NCBI RefSeq assembly: GCF_003007685.1
Contig: NZ_PXNN01000013.1
Coordinates: forward strand, 124,001 to 188,000
DNA: 64,000 bases
DNA from: Marinobacter halophilus
Lineage (GTDB): Bacteria > Pseudomonadota > Gammaproteobacteria > Pseudomonadales > Oleiphilaceae
Direction of reading: 5' to 3'
Positions 1 through 8,436 of this stretch are shown here, piece by piece (positions within the stretch are counted from its first letter, which is position 1; each line of letters opens with the position of its first letter). A model generated the notes under the pieces. It saw nothing but the letters and a program-made list of their open reading frames with translations. It searched no databases and was not told where the DNA came from. A program made the translations under genes and the position numbers.

Positions 1-2
1 GC

Positions 3-320
3 AAACAACCGATGGACGTGCCAAAGGACGTACTTTTGAAGGAAGGGTTCACACAAGAACAAATTGATACAGGCTTCACGTTGTTCAGGCCGAAGGGCTG
101 TGATAAATGCACTAGTGGATACAAAGGCCGCGTCGGTATTTACGAGGTGGTGAAGATTACCGAAGAGCTGGCCAGCATGATTATGGAAGAAGCCAGTTCC
201 ATTAAAATTGCAAAACAGGCGCAGGCAGATGGCTTCCGCAATCTGAGGCAATCCGCCCTCCGAAAGGTAATGGAGGGTGTGACCAGCCTCGAGGAAGCTA
301 ACCGCGTGACGAAGGATTAA
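3..320 (+). CDS. pilB: Type IV pilus assembly ATPase PilB, C-terminal part (5' truncated by window)
   Basis: This is the last ~105 residues of the hexameric cytoplasmic ATPase that powers type IV pilus extension. The reading frame is open from the window edge (codons from base 3), so the Met at 12 is internal and not a start. Visible motifs are the C-terminal zinc-type cysteine cluster (CDKCTSGYKGRVGIYEVV) and the closing GFRNLRQSALRKVMEGVTSLEEANRVT segment typical of the GspE/PilB family. The stop lies 2 nt before the pilC start, so the two are probably co-translated. Walker motifs lie upstream of the window and cannot be checked. PilT is excluded because pilC and pilD follow directly and the C-terminus is PilB-like. 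Confidence 0.93.
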   Translation, partial: KQPMDVPKDVLLKEGFTQEQIDTGFTLFRPKGCDKCTSGYKGRVGIYEVVKITEELASMIMEEASSIKIAKQAQADGFRNLRQSALRKVMEGVTSLEEANRVTKD

Positions 321-322
321 GC

Positions 323-1543
323 ATGGCAGAAAAAGCGCAGAAGCTGGAATCGTACATTTGGGAAGGTAAAGACCGTAAAGGTAACAAAGCCAAAGGAGAG
401 CTGACCGGCTCTAACCTGGCCTTGGTAAAAGCCCAATTGCGCAAGCAGGGCATCATTCCTGATAAGGTGAAAAAGAAGCCCAAGCCGTTGTTTGGTGGTA
501 GCAAGAAGATCACACCGTTTGATATTGCGATGCTGACCCGCCAGTTAGCCACCATGATGAAGGCGGGTGTACCGCTGGTGCAGAGCTTTGACATCGTGGC
601 CGATGGCTTGGAGAACAAAGGCTTGCAAGAACTGGTGATGAGTCTCCGGAACGACATTTCATCCGGTACCGGCTTTGCCGCCTCCCTGCGCAAACACCCC
701 AAGTACTTCGATACCTTGTACTGCAACCTGGTGGATTCCGGTGAAAAGGCCGGTGCTCTGGAGCAGATGCTCGACCGGATTGCTCTCTATCTGGAAAAAA
801 CAGAGCTGCTCAAGAAGAAAGTCAAAAAGGCAATGACTTACCCGATTGCCATTGTTGTGGTGGCAATTATCGTAACCGCCATTCTGCTGGTGAAAGTGGT
901 TCCCCAGTTCGAGAGCTTGTTCCAAGGCTTCGGCGCTGAGCTTCCGGTATTTACCCAAATGGTCGTAAAGCTCTCAGATTGGATGCAAACCTGGTGGTTT
1001 GTGGTGCTATTGGGCATTGTGGGCACCCTGTACTTATTCAAGGAAGCCAAACGGCGCTCGCAAAAGTTCTCAGACATTGTAGACAAGTACACCCTTAAGA
1101 TACCTGTTGTCGGCGAAATCCTGGATAAATCTGCAGTCGCCAAATTTGGCCGGGTACTTTCCACAACATTTGCTGCCGGTGTCCCGCTGGTGGACGCATT
1201 GGACTCGGTTGCTGGTGCCACCGGTAACGCCGTTTACCGGGATGCCATCATGAACATTAAAAACGATGTCTCCAGTGGTACCCAGTTGCAGGCAACCATG
1301 CGCCAACAGGGTGTTTTTCCGGTGATGGCGGTTCAGTTAACCGCGATTGGTGAGGAGTCCGGTAATCTGGATGGTATGTTGGAAAAGGTAGCCGTGCATT
1401 ATGAAGGCGTGGTTGACGATATGGTCGACAACCTGACCGCGTTGATGGAGCCTATCATCATGGCCGTTCTGGGCGTTCTCGTCGGCGGCTTGATCATCGC
1501 CATGTACCTGCCAATCTTCCAGATGGGTCAGGTTGTTGGCTGA
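323..1543 (+). CDS. pilC: Type IV pilus inner-membrane platform protein PilC
   Basis: PilC is the polytopic inner-membrane platform on which pilin subunits are assembled, working with the PilB ATPase encoded just upstream. The 406-residue product has the expected length and two GspF-type domains (about residues 70-195 and 275-400). Membrane segments are visible near residues 170-195, 223-238 and 375-397, and paralogous motifs (MLTRQLATMMKAGVPL, then FGRVLSTTFAAGVPLVDAL) open each domain. The ATG at 323 follows the pilB stop by two bases, and pilD follows after a short gap holding a GC-rich hairpin. The gene is intact and the assignment is secure. Confidence 0.96.
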   Translation: MAEKAQKLESYIWEGKDRKGNKAKGELTGSNLALVKAQLRKQGIIPDKVKKKPKPLFGGSKKITPFDIAMLTRQLATMMKAGVPLVQSFDIVADGLENKGLQELVMSLRNDISSGTGFAASLRKHPKYFDTLYCNLVDSGEKAGALEQMLDRIALYLEKTELLKKKVKKAMTYPIAIVVVAIIVTAILLVKVVPQFESLFQGFGAELPVFTQMVVKLSDWMQTWWFVVLLGIVGTLYLFKEAKRRSQKFSDIVDKYTLKIPVVGEILDKSAVAKFGRVLSTTFAAGVPLVDALDSVAGATGNAVYRDAIMNIKNDVSSGTQLQATMRQQGVFPVMAVQLTAIGEESGNLDGMLEKVAVHYEGVVDDMVDNLTALMEPIIMAVLGVLVGGLIIAMYLPIFQMGQVVG

Positions 1544-1576
1544 GTTTTCGCCTTAGTCGCCCGGCCACTCCAAATT

Positions 1577-1603
1577 GCCCCGCTCCCACCCCGGGAGCGG
1601 GGC
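1577..1603 (+). other. GC-rich hairpin between pilC and pilD
   Basis: An 11-bp perfect inverted repeat (1577-1587 with 1593-1603) with a 5-nt loop lies in the 88-nt gap between pilC and pilD. No T-tract follows (ataacccc), so it is not a convincing intrinsic terminator. It could protect the pilC transcript end or damp read-through into pilD; that role is inference. Confidence 0.5.
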
Positions 1604-1631
1604 ATAACCCCAGCTCAACACGAGTGCTTTA

Positions 1632-2507
1632 ATGCCTACGCTTGACGTTTTCCTCGCTACCCCCTGGCTTCTCTACCTCTCCGTCATTTTCTTCTCTCTC
1701 TGCATCGGCAGTTTTCTGAACGTGGTCATCCTGCGCCTGCCCAAGATGATGCAACAGGAGTGGCGCTGTCAGTGTGAGGAGTTTCTGGAGCTCCCGGAGA
1801 AGCAGCGAAAATCAGACACGCCACTGTCGTTGTCCAAACCCGCCTCCACCTGCCCCTCCTGTGGCCACCAGATTCGGGCCTGGGAGAATGTTCCGGTCAT
1901 CAGCTGGTTACTGCTGCGGGGCAAGTGTTCGTCTTGCATGACCCGCATTTCACCACGCTACCCGATCATTGAGGCGGTTACGGCGCTGTTTTCGGTGGCG
2001 ACGGTGGCTCTGTTGGGGCCCACCGAGTCCTCTTTGTGGGCGTTGCTGCTGGTGTGGTCGCTGATTGCTTTGACAATGATTGATTTTGATACCCAGTTGC
2101 TGCCGGATAGCATTACTCTGCCGCTGATGTGGTTGGGGCTGGTGCTGAACTACTTCGGGGTGTTGACGGATTTTGAGAGTGCCTTCTGGGGCGCGGTGGC
2201 GGGGTATCTGTCGCTGTGGTCGGTTTACTGGCTGTTTAAGTTGGCGACCGGCAAGGAAGGTATGGGGCATGGTGACTTCAAGTTGTTGGCGGCGCTGGGG
2301 GCCTGGTTGGGGTGGCAGTTGTTGCCGGCGGTGATTTTGTTATCGTCTCTGGTTGGGGCGGTGGTTGGTATCAGCCTGATGGTGTTCAAGAAGCATGGGC
2401 GGGAGGTGCCGATTCCGTTTGGGCCTTATCTGGCGGCGGCTGGGGTGTTGGGGCTTTGGTTTGGTTCGGAGATTTTGGTGGTTTGGTTTGGGGTTTTGGG
2501 GGCTTGA
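1632..2507 (+). CDS. pilD: Prepilin leader peptidase / N-methyltransferase PilD
   Basis: PilD cleaves the leader peptide of type IV prepilins and pseudopilins at the inner membrane and N-methylates the new N-terminus. The 291-residue product is full length. It has the N-terminal methyltransferase region with two CxxC pairs (CPSCGHQI and CSSC), then hydrophobic segments carrying the two aspartates of the aspartyl protease: MIDFDTQLLPD near residue 150 and GMGHGDFKL near residue 210. It sits after pilC and one base before coaE, the order commonly seen in pseudomonad relatives. The 3' end becomes strikingly G/T-rich on the coding strand. Confidence 0.96.
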   Translation: MPTLDVFLATPWLLYLSVIFFSLCIGSFLNVVILRLPKMMQQEWRCQCEEFLELPEKQRKSDTPLSLSKPASTCPSCGHQIRAWENVPVISWLLLRGKCSSCMTRISPRYPIIEAVTALFSVATVALLGPTESSLWALLLVWSLIALTMIDFDTQLLPDSITLPLMWLGLVLNYFGVLTDFESAFWGAVAGYLSLWSVYWLFKLATGKEGMGHGDFKLLAALGAWLGWQLLPAVILLSSLVGAVVGISLMVFKKHGREVPIPFGPYLAAAGVLGLWFGSEILVVWFGVLGA

Positions 2508-2508
2508 T

Positions 2509-3120
2509 TTGAAGATTGTTGGGTTGACTGGGGGGATTGGGTCCGGGAAGTCTACGGTGGTGCGCATTTTTGGGGATTTGGGTGTGCATTGGGTGGATGC
2601 GGATGATGTGGCTCGGGAGGTGGTTGAGCCGGGCACGTCGGCGTTGGCGGCGATTGCTGAGCATTTTGGGGCGGTGATTTTGTTGTCGGATGGCGGGCTG
2701 GACCGGGCGGCGCTGCGGCAGCGGGTGTTTGAGGAGCCGGCGGAGCGGGCCTGGCTTGAGGGGCTGCTGCATCCGGTGATTCGGCAGGAGTTGATCCGCC
2801 AGCTGTCGGCGGGAGGCGCCGGGGATGACTATACCCTACCCTACGTGTTACTGGTGTCGCCGCTGTTGCTGGAGACCGATCAGCAAGAACTGGTAGAGCG
2901 GATAGTGGTTGTGGATGTGCCGGAAGAAGTTCAGATTGAACGCACCATGGCTCGGGACGATAATTCCCGTGAGCAGGTGGAACGTATTATGGCCGCGCAA
3001 ATGGCCAGACAGGAGCGGCGTTCAAGGGCAGACGCACATATTGACAACAATCGCCCGTTACAGGATGTGGAGCGTCAGGTTTGTGAATTGCATAATCGGT
3101 TCCTGTTTGAATTTCGCTAA
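2509..3120 (+). CDS. coaE: Dephospho-CoA kinase CoaE
   Basis: CoaE phosphorylates the ribose 3'-hydroxyl of dephospho-CoA, the last step of coenzyme A synthesis. The P-loop GLTGGIGSGKST is at residues 5-16 when translation starts at the TTG at 2509, giving 203 residues, the family's usual size. The longer open frame back to 2395 is only read-through of pilD in another frame. The TTG begins one base after the pilD stop, suggesting translational coupling. Further motifs are the HWVDADDVAREVV region and the C-terminal RRSRADAHIDN segment. A TTG start is chosen because no ATG or GTG gives the conserved N-terminus. Confidence 0.94.
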   Translation: MKIVGLTGGIGSGKSTVVRIFGDLGVHWVDADDVAREVVEPGTSALAAIAEHFGAVILLSDGGLDRAALRQRVFEEPAERAWLEGLLHPVIRQELIRQLSAGGAGDDYTLPYVLLVSPLLLETDQQELVERIVVVDVPEEVQIERTMARDDNSREQVERIMAAQMARQERRSRADAHIDNNRPLQDVERQVCELHNRFLFEFR

Positions 3121-4198
3121 GGAGCCCCGGCTGGCATGGCTGGCCGTTCCGCTGTTTGCTCTGTTGGTCTCATCTTACAGTCACTCGGCAGAGCCGCCGA
3201 TGTTCACGGTACAGAACACCACCATTCCTGATGTGCTCTCCCCGAGCGCATTGCCCTATGCGTTCTACGTCTTTGAGCCTGAAGACTACTGGGCGGAACC
3301 GGTTGATTCCTGGTGGATGAACTTCAGCAACTGGGTGATCCGGCAGGAGCGCGTTCACGGCTCAACCGTGCAAACGTTCGGAGCCTGGGCTGACCGCACT
3401 TTGTCTCGCTCCAGTCACTCGATTCCGGGTAACGAAAGCTATCTCAGGCTGGGCTTTGCCGCCGAATCGGAATACAGCGACATCGCGCAATTCAAACCGG
3501 AGGTCCGGTTTCGCCTGGAAGTGCCCACCACCGAGGAGAAGCTTCGCCTGGTTATTGAGAGCGAGAGTGATGAGCTGATTCCGCTGGGCGAACGGGAGCG
3601 GGATCGCCGGTTAACCGAGCCGGAACGGACCGACACCGAGACCACCGGTGCTCTGCGCTACCTGTCGCAGGTGGGTGATGCGATTAATCTGTCGACGGAC
3701 ATCGGCGGCCGGCTAAGGTTGCCACCCGAGGTGTTCTGGCGCACCACCGCCCGCAAAGACTGGCAACTGGATGACGCCTGGGCTCTTAGAGTTCAGCAAC
3801 GGCTGTACTATTTCCACACTCGGGGCTGGGGTGCGCGTTCCTGGATTGGTGCCAATCGCGCCGTTGGCAATGGCTGGCGTTTTTACACGTCATCCGAGCT
3901 GGAGTGGCTGCATTCAGACCGCAAATTTGAGGCCGCCCAGGTTTTCAGTGCCAACAAGCGACTGAACAATCGGTCAACCGTTACGCCGAGGCTGGCAGCC
4001 CTTGGCGAAAGCCAACCCTCCTGGCGCACCACCTCGTATTTTGTGGATATGACCTGGCGCTATCGCCTGTACGAGGACTGGTTATTTGCGGAACTGATTC
4101 CGGCCCTGGAGTTCCCCAGGGAACAAAGTTTCAAAGATCAGGCCTCGGTGATTTTCCGCATTGAAATGTACTTCTCTGGAACGATTGAGCGGAAATGA
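3107..4198 (+). CDS. Unrecognised exported protein, possibly outer-membrane beta-strand-rich
   Basis: I do not recognise a named family. The frame overlaps the 3' end of coaE. The likely start is TTG at 3107 (GTG at 3083 is an alternative), giving about 363 residues. The N-terminus (NFAKEPRLAWLAVPLFALLVSS, ending YSHSA) looks like a signal peptide. The rest is rich in alternating hydrophobic/aromatic strands such as WALRVQQRLYYFHTRGWG and WRTTSYFVDMTWRYRLYEDW, ends in a strand-like segment (ASVIFRIEMYFSG), and carries a charged stretch (ERERDRRLTEPERTD). This suggests an envelope beta-protein, by inference only. It lies one base before trmO/tsaA, so the two may be co-expressed. Confidence 0.6.
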   Translation: MNFAKEPRLAWLAVPLFALLVSSYSHSAEPPMFTVQNTTIPDVLSPSALPYAFYVFEPEDYWAEPVDSWWMNFSNWVIRQERVHGSTVQTFGAWADRTLSRSSHSIPGNESYLRLGFAAESEYSDIAQFKPEVRFRLEVPTTEEKLRLVIESESDELIPLGERERDRRLTEPERTDTETTGALRYLSQVGDAINLSTDIGGRLRLPPEVFWRTTARKDWQLDDAWALRVQQRLYYFHTRGWGARSWIGANRAVGNGWRFYTSSELEWLHSDRKFEAAQVFSANKRLNNRSTVTPRLAALGESQPSWRTTSYFVDMTWRYRLYEDWLFAELIPALEFPREQSFKDQASVIFRIEMYFSGTIERK

Positions 4199-4199
4199 C

Positions 4200-4949
4200 A
4201 TGACCAGACCACGCCATAAAGCCAGACCGGCCAGCGAAGCGCTCACGCTCACCCCCATCGCGATTACCCGCTCCTGTTTCAAAGACAAATTCGGGGTGCC
4301 CCGGCAACCGGGCCTGACTCGCCATGCCCATGCCGAGCTGGTGATTCAGAGCCCCTACGATCGGGAAGATGCCTTCCGGGGCCTGGAAACCGCCAGCCAC
4401 CTCTGGCTGACCTTTCAGTTTCATGAAGCGGTGCGGGCTGAGTGGCGGCCGGTAGTTCGGCCACCGCGACTGGGCGGCAACAAGAAGATCGGGGTGTTTG
4501 CCAGCCGGTCGCCGTTCCGGCCCAACAGTCTGGGATTGTCGGTGGTACGCAACGAAGGCCTGGTGCACAAAAACGGACAGCTGGTGTTGCGAATCCGCGA
4601 CCATGACCTGATTGATGGCACCCCGATTCTGGACATCAAGCCCTACTTGCCGTTTGCCGACTCGGTGCCGGAGGCCTCCCTGGGCTGGGCAGACTCGGCA
4701 CCCACAGAGCGAGTAGAGGTTGTGTTTTACCCACAGGCTGAGGCGGAACTGGCAATGCTCTCAAGTGAAGACTACCCGGATGTAAGAGCGCTGATTGACG
4801 ATGTGGTAAGTTACGACCCGCGGCCGTCGTTCCGTCGGGGCCGGGATGAAGAGCGCATCTACGGCGCCAATTTATACGACCTGAACGTGCGTTTTCGTTT
4901 CGTGAATGATGATTCAAAGATACGTGTGGAAGTGATATCCGTCTGTTAA
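4200..4949 (+). CDS. trmO: tRNA (N6-threonylcarbamoyladenosine37-N6)-methyltransferase TrmO (TsaA/YaeB family)
   Basis: TrmO uses S-adenosylmethionine to methylate the t6A37 base of certain tRNAs. The 249-residue product fits the family (about 235 in E. coli). The N-terminal domain shows SPFRPNSLGLSVV and DGTPILDIKPYLPFAD, hallmark motifs of the UPF0066 beta-barrel, and the C-terminal domain has the conserved DPRPSFRRG segment. ATG at 4200 is used because it begins one base after the preceding stop, while the open frame further upstream overlaps the neighbour. It stands between coaE and a sensor kinase with no obvious pathway link. Confidence 0.93.
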   Translation: MTRPRHKARPASEALTLTPIAITRSCFKDKFGVPRQPGLTRHAHAELVIQSPYDREDAFRGLETASHLWLTFQFHEAVRAEWRPVVRPPRLGGNKKIGVFASRSPFRPNSLGLSVVRNEGLVHKNGQLVLRIRDHDLIDGTPILDIKPYLPFADSVPEASLGWADSAPTERVEVVFYPQAEAELAMLSSEDYPDVRALIDDVVSYDPRPSFRRGRDEERIYGANLYDLNVRFRFVNDDSKIRVEVISVC

Positions 4950-4992
4950 ACTGCCGCTGGTGATTTTGTAGTCGACACAGGGAATTTGTGCC

Positions 4993-7347
4993 TTGCCTTC
5001 AAACCGGTTTCTAAAGCGCTTGGGTGTTCGCCCGCTGGCTCTTCGCCTGCTGGGGTGGGTGCTGCTTTACAGCCTGATCCTGTCGCTGGTGGCCACCGGC
5101 GTGCAGATGATTGGCGAGTTCGAGCGCCAGAAGAGCGAGCTGCAGTCCGGCCAGGAACGTGCCGTCGAGCTGATCTCCGGGGGTATGGGCACCAATCTTT
5201 GGGTGATGAACTTCAGTGAGGTGGCCAACAGCCTCGATGATATGCGCACCATGCCGTCTATCCAGTATGCCCGGGTGATTACCACCAGCGGCGAGGAATT
5301 CAGCACGGGCCAATTCCCGGATGGCCGGATTATCTCCCAGACCTTTCCTCTTGAGTTTAACCGCTCCACCTTTGACCAGCCGCAACGGGTGGGTGAGCTG
5401 ACCGTTGTGTCCTCGGTGGAAAAAGTGTACGACGATCTTTTCAGCCAGGCCGTTCTGAATCTGCTGTTTCAGTCCATTGTCGTCATGCTGGGCACCCTGG
5501 GCCTGCTGCTGATCGTGCGCATTGCCCTGTCAAGGCACCTGGAAACCATGGCCGATTACGCTGCCAAGCTCAATCTGGATGCCCTGGTCGACCCCCTGAA
5601 ACTGCGCCGTAAGCCGCCGCGCCGGCCAGACGAGTTGTCTGAGCTGGAACAGGCGTTGAACAAAATGCGCCTGCAGATTCTTGAAGACACCCGGTCCCTG
5701 CGCCAGACCACCATCGAGAGCCAGGGCGAGCGGGACGAAGCCATTCGGGCCAACCATGCCAAAAACCAGTTCCTGGCCAATGTCAGTCATGAGTTGCGCA
5801 TCCCGCTGCAATCCGTGCTCGGCTACGCCAATCTGCTGACCGACACCCCGCTGGATCAGGAGCAGCGGGACTACGTGCACACCCTGCTCAACGCTTCTGA
5901 AAGCCTGTCGGCCATCATTAACGATCTGCTCGATATCTCCAGTATGGAAGCTGGCAAGCTGGAGCTGGAGTCGATTCCTTTTGATCTTCGGGAAACCCTG
6001 AACGACCTGATTCACATGCTGGGGTCGCGGGCCCGTGAGAAAGGCCTGGCACTGGAAATGCGGGTGGATGAGGACCTGCCCTGGGCCACGGTGGGCGATC
6101 CAATCAGAATTCGTCAAGTGCTGCTGAACCTGTTATCCAACGCCATCAAGTTTACCGATTCCGGGCATGTGCTGATCAGCATTGAGGTCCTGGGCCGCAA
6201 GGAAGGCAAGGTTCGTTTGCGCCTGGCGGTGGAGGATACCGGGATTGGCATCAACCCCGAAGACATACCGCTGATGTATGAGCCCTACGTGCAGCTCGGG
6301 CAGCGCTTTCAGCGGCAACTGCCCGGTGCCGGGCTGGGCCTGACCATCTGCCGGCAGTTGATTGATCTGATGGAAGGCTCGCTCGATGTCGAGAGCCGGC
6401 CAGGCGAAGGCTCCACCTTCTGGGTGGAGCTGCACCTGCAAGAAGCCAGCAATGGCTCCACCCGGGTGCGCCCGGATTCCCATAAGGTCCGGGGCCGGAA
6501 AATCCTGGTGGTGGATTCCTACGAGTTGTCCCGCAAGATCACCCTGGAGATGTTGTCCCGTCATGAGGTTCAGATCGAAGCGGTCAAAGCCGCCGGAGAG
6601 GCACTGACGTCTCTGCGCCAGGCCTTCGATGCGGGTGATCCCTACCATGCCATCGTGCTTGACGGATTTGTCCCGGACATGGACAGCGACCTGCTGTGCC
6701 GGCAAATTCATAGTAACCCTCAGTGGGCCGATATGCGCCTGCTGATTCTGTCATCCAACCCGCAACGGGGCGATGCCGAGCATTTCCGCCAGGCCGGTGC
6801 CGATGCGTTTCTGAGCAAATCCTTGCGGGAATCTTATCTGATTCCGATTCTTAACCAGCTATTCCTCGACGTTGAGAAACAGGAGCGCCGGTTCCTGACC
6901 CGGTTCTCGCTGCAGGCGATTACCGACGTTTCCGTGAACCAGAGGGGTATACCCTGCGGCCGGATGCGGGTTTTGCTGGTGGAAGACAACCCGGTGAACC
7001 GCACACTTACTCGCCGGCTGCTGGAAAAACTCGGCTGTGAGGTGATGACCGCGAACGATGGCCAGGCCGCCTCTGCACTCTGGCAGTGGCATCAGTTTGA
7101 TGTGGTTTTCATGGATTGTGTGATGCCCCGCATGGATGGCTTCGAGGCCACCCGCCGGTTGCGGGACTGGGAAAAGGACAACTATCGGGCCCGGGTGCCC
7201 GTGGTGGCGCTGACGGCCAGCGCCATGGAAGAAGACGAAGAGCGTTGCCGGGCATCGGGCATGGATGCCTTTGTCGCCAAACCTGTCAACCTTGAAATGC
7301 TGCGGGCAGTACTGGAACAATACTGCCCGGCCGCTGCCACTACCTGA
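4993..7347 (+). CDS. Hybrid sensor histidine kinase with two receiver domains (GacS/BarA-like)
   Basis: This 784-residue membrane sensor kinase has a first transmembrane helix near residues 18-40, a ~115-residue periplasmic region, a second helix near 155-178, a linker/coiled coil, a HisKA domain with the phospho-accepting His near residue 266 (NVSHELRIPL), an HATPase domain (NLLSNAIKFTD, DTGIGI, GAGLGLTICRQL), then two receivers. Receiver 1 has Asp near 557 (IVLDGFVPD) but its acidic pair reads VVDS; receiver 2 (LLVEDNPVNR, Asp near 708 in FMDCVMPRMDG) looks intact. No Hpt domain is present, so phosphotransfer would need a partner. The HisKA motif has Ile where HExxT is expected. Start is TTG at 4993. 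The ligand cannot be told. Confidence 0.9.
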   Translation: MPSNRFLKRLGVRPLALRLLGWVLLYSLILSLVATGVQMIGEFERQKSELQSGQERAVELISGGMGTNLWVMNFSEVANSLDDMRTMPSIQYARVITTSGEEFSTGQFPDGRIISQTFPLEFNRSTFDQPQRVGELTVVSSVEKVYDDLFSQAVLNLLFQSIVVMLGTLGLLLIVRIALSRHLETMADYAAKLNLDALVDPLKLRRKPPRRPDELSELEQALNKMRLQILEDTRSLRQTTIESQGERDEAIRANHAKNQFLANVSHELRIPLQSVLGYANLLTDTPLDQEQRDYVHTLLNASESLSAIINDLLDISSMEAGKLELESIPFDLRETLNDLIHMLGSRAREKGLALEMRVDEDLPWATVGDPIRIRQVLLNLLSNAIKFTDSGHVLISIEVLGRKEGKVRLRLAVEDTGIGINPEDIPLMYEPYVQLGQRFQRQLPGAGLGLTICRQLIDLMEGSLDVESRPGEGSTFWVELHLQEASNGSTRVRPDSHKVRGRKILVVDSYELSRKITLEMLSRHEVQIEAVKAAGEALTSLRQAFDAGDPYHAIVLDGFVPDMDSDLLCRQIHSNPQWADMRLLILSSNPQRGDAEHFRQAGADAFLSKSLRESYLIPILNQLFLDVEKQERRFLTRFSLQAITDVSVNQRGIPCGRMRVLLVEDNPVNRTLTRRLLEKLGCEVMTANDGQAASALWQWHQFDVVFMDCVMPRMDGFEATRRLRDWEKDNYRARVPVVALTASAMEEDEERCRASGMDAFVAKPVNLEMLRAVLEQYCPAAATT

Positions 7348-7383
7348 GTGCCAGCAAGAGACCCACAGCCCGGACGGTTTGAT

Positions 7384-7572
7384 ATGAATGTTGAATGCCC
7401 CACCTGCAAAAAACCCGTTGAATGGATCGAAGCCAACCCCTGGCGGCCGTTTTGCTCAGAGCGATGCAAACTGATCGACCTGGGCGCCTGGGCCAACGAG
7501 GAATACCGTGTGCCGGCGGAGAATGTGTCTCCGGATGATCTGGACCAGGGCGGTGAAACTACCCAGCATTAA
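7384..7572 (+). CDS. yacG: DNA gyrase inhibitor YacG (small zinc protein)
   Basis: A 62-residue zinc-binding protein of the YacG family, which in E. coli binds GyrB and inhibits gyrase. The Cys4 site is visible as [10 protein letters not shown] followed by [14 protein letters not shown], the family signature, with the usual acidic C-terminal tail. ATG at 7384 is preferred over the upstream in-frame codon at 7348, because the conserved N-terminus MNVECPTC starts here. In relatives yacG directly follows coaE; here three genes (unknown exported protein, trmO, sensor kinase) separate them. Confidence 0.93.
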   Translation: MNVECPTCKKPVEWIEANPWRPFCSERCKLIDLGAWANEEYRVPAENVSPDDLDQGGETTQH

Positions 7573-7740
7573 AATCTGCTACACGCCTGACCGGCCCATG
7601 CATCGCCTTTGCGTTGACTTACCGGCATTTAAGTTGTGATGCAGTTGGCAGGTCGTTACCATCGCCACAATCATAACGATCGCGGATGCCGGCAGGTCTG
7701 GCCGGCCCGAATCCAAAACGAAAGCAACGAAGGTGTCCCC

Positions 7741-8301
7741 ATGAAAATAACCCGCATTTCTGCTTTGGCATTGTCTCTGGCCGTTACTCCCGTTTTTGCC
7801 AGTGATCTGGACTTGAGCCTGACCAACGATTCCGTCAAGGCGCAGGTCAACTTCTTCGGCAATCAGAATGAACTGCAACTGGGTACCGGCTACACCTATC
7901 ACGAAGGCAGCCGCCACATCGGCAATATTGATTTTCATGCTCAAGGCCGCACCGCCATCGGCAACCTGCCGACCACCGCCGGTATTGGCATGCGCGGGAT
8001 TGCCTGGGACGACGACCGTGTAGACGGCGGCGCCATCGGCCTAGGTGGTTTTGCGACCGTCAACGTACCGGATGTTCCCGGCCTGTCCTTCACGGGCAGC
8101 CTGCACTACGCACCGAGCATTCTGTCATTCGGGGATTCCGATGACATGACCAGCCTGGAACTGCGTGGTAGCTACCGGGTAATCCGCAACGCCGAGGTGT
8201 TTGCCGGCTACCGTTATCTGAACACGGAACTGGATTTTGCCGGCTCTCCGGACATCAATCTGGACGAAGGCATTCTGGCAGGCATCAAGATTTTCTTCTG
8301 A
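7741..8301 (+). CDS. YfaZ-family outer membrane protein
   Basis: A 186-residue exported protein with a clear signal peptide (MKITRISALALSLAVTPVFA, then SDLD). The mature part is a run of amphipathic strands with glycine-rich turns, ending in Phe (GILAGIKIFF), as in small outer-membrane beta-barrels. The AEVFAGYRYLNTELDF and LDEGILAGIKI motifs match my recollection of the YfaZ family, whose function is not established. An AAGGTG-like Shine-Dalgarno sequence (gaaggtgtcccc) precedes ATG 7741, and a probable terminator follows, so this looks like a single-gene unit. Confidence 0.8.
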   Translation: MKITRISALALSLAVTPVFASDLDLSLTNDSVKAQVNFFGNQNELQLGTGYTYHEGSRHIGNIDFHAQGRTAIGNLPTTAGIGMRGIAWDDDRVDGGAIGLGGFATVNVPDVPGLSFTGSLHYAPSILSFGDSDDMTSLELRGSYRVIRNAEVFAGYRYLNTELDFAGSPDINLDEGILAGIKIFF

Positions 8302-8319
8302 TTGCGCCACTCTGTTCCC

Positions 8320-8372
8320 CGAATCAGTTACCTGGCGTCCGTTCAGCGCCGGGTAACCGATTCGTGCTTTTC
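8320..8372 (+). terminator. Probable intrinsic terminator after the YfaZ-like gene
   Basis: An 18-bp inverted repeat (8320-8337 with 8347-8364) with two G.T-type mismatches and a 9-nt loop is followed by a short T-rich run (tgcttttcc). It lies 18 nt past the yfaZ-like stop and before the next lipoprotein gene. Confidence 0.65.
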
Positions 8373-8436
8373 CTCACGCTCTGCCCTCCCCGTTACTGCT
8401 AGGCTTACCGGATACTTTTAATCCGGATTGTTCCGT

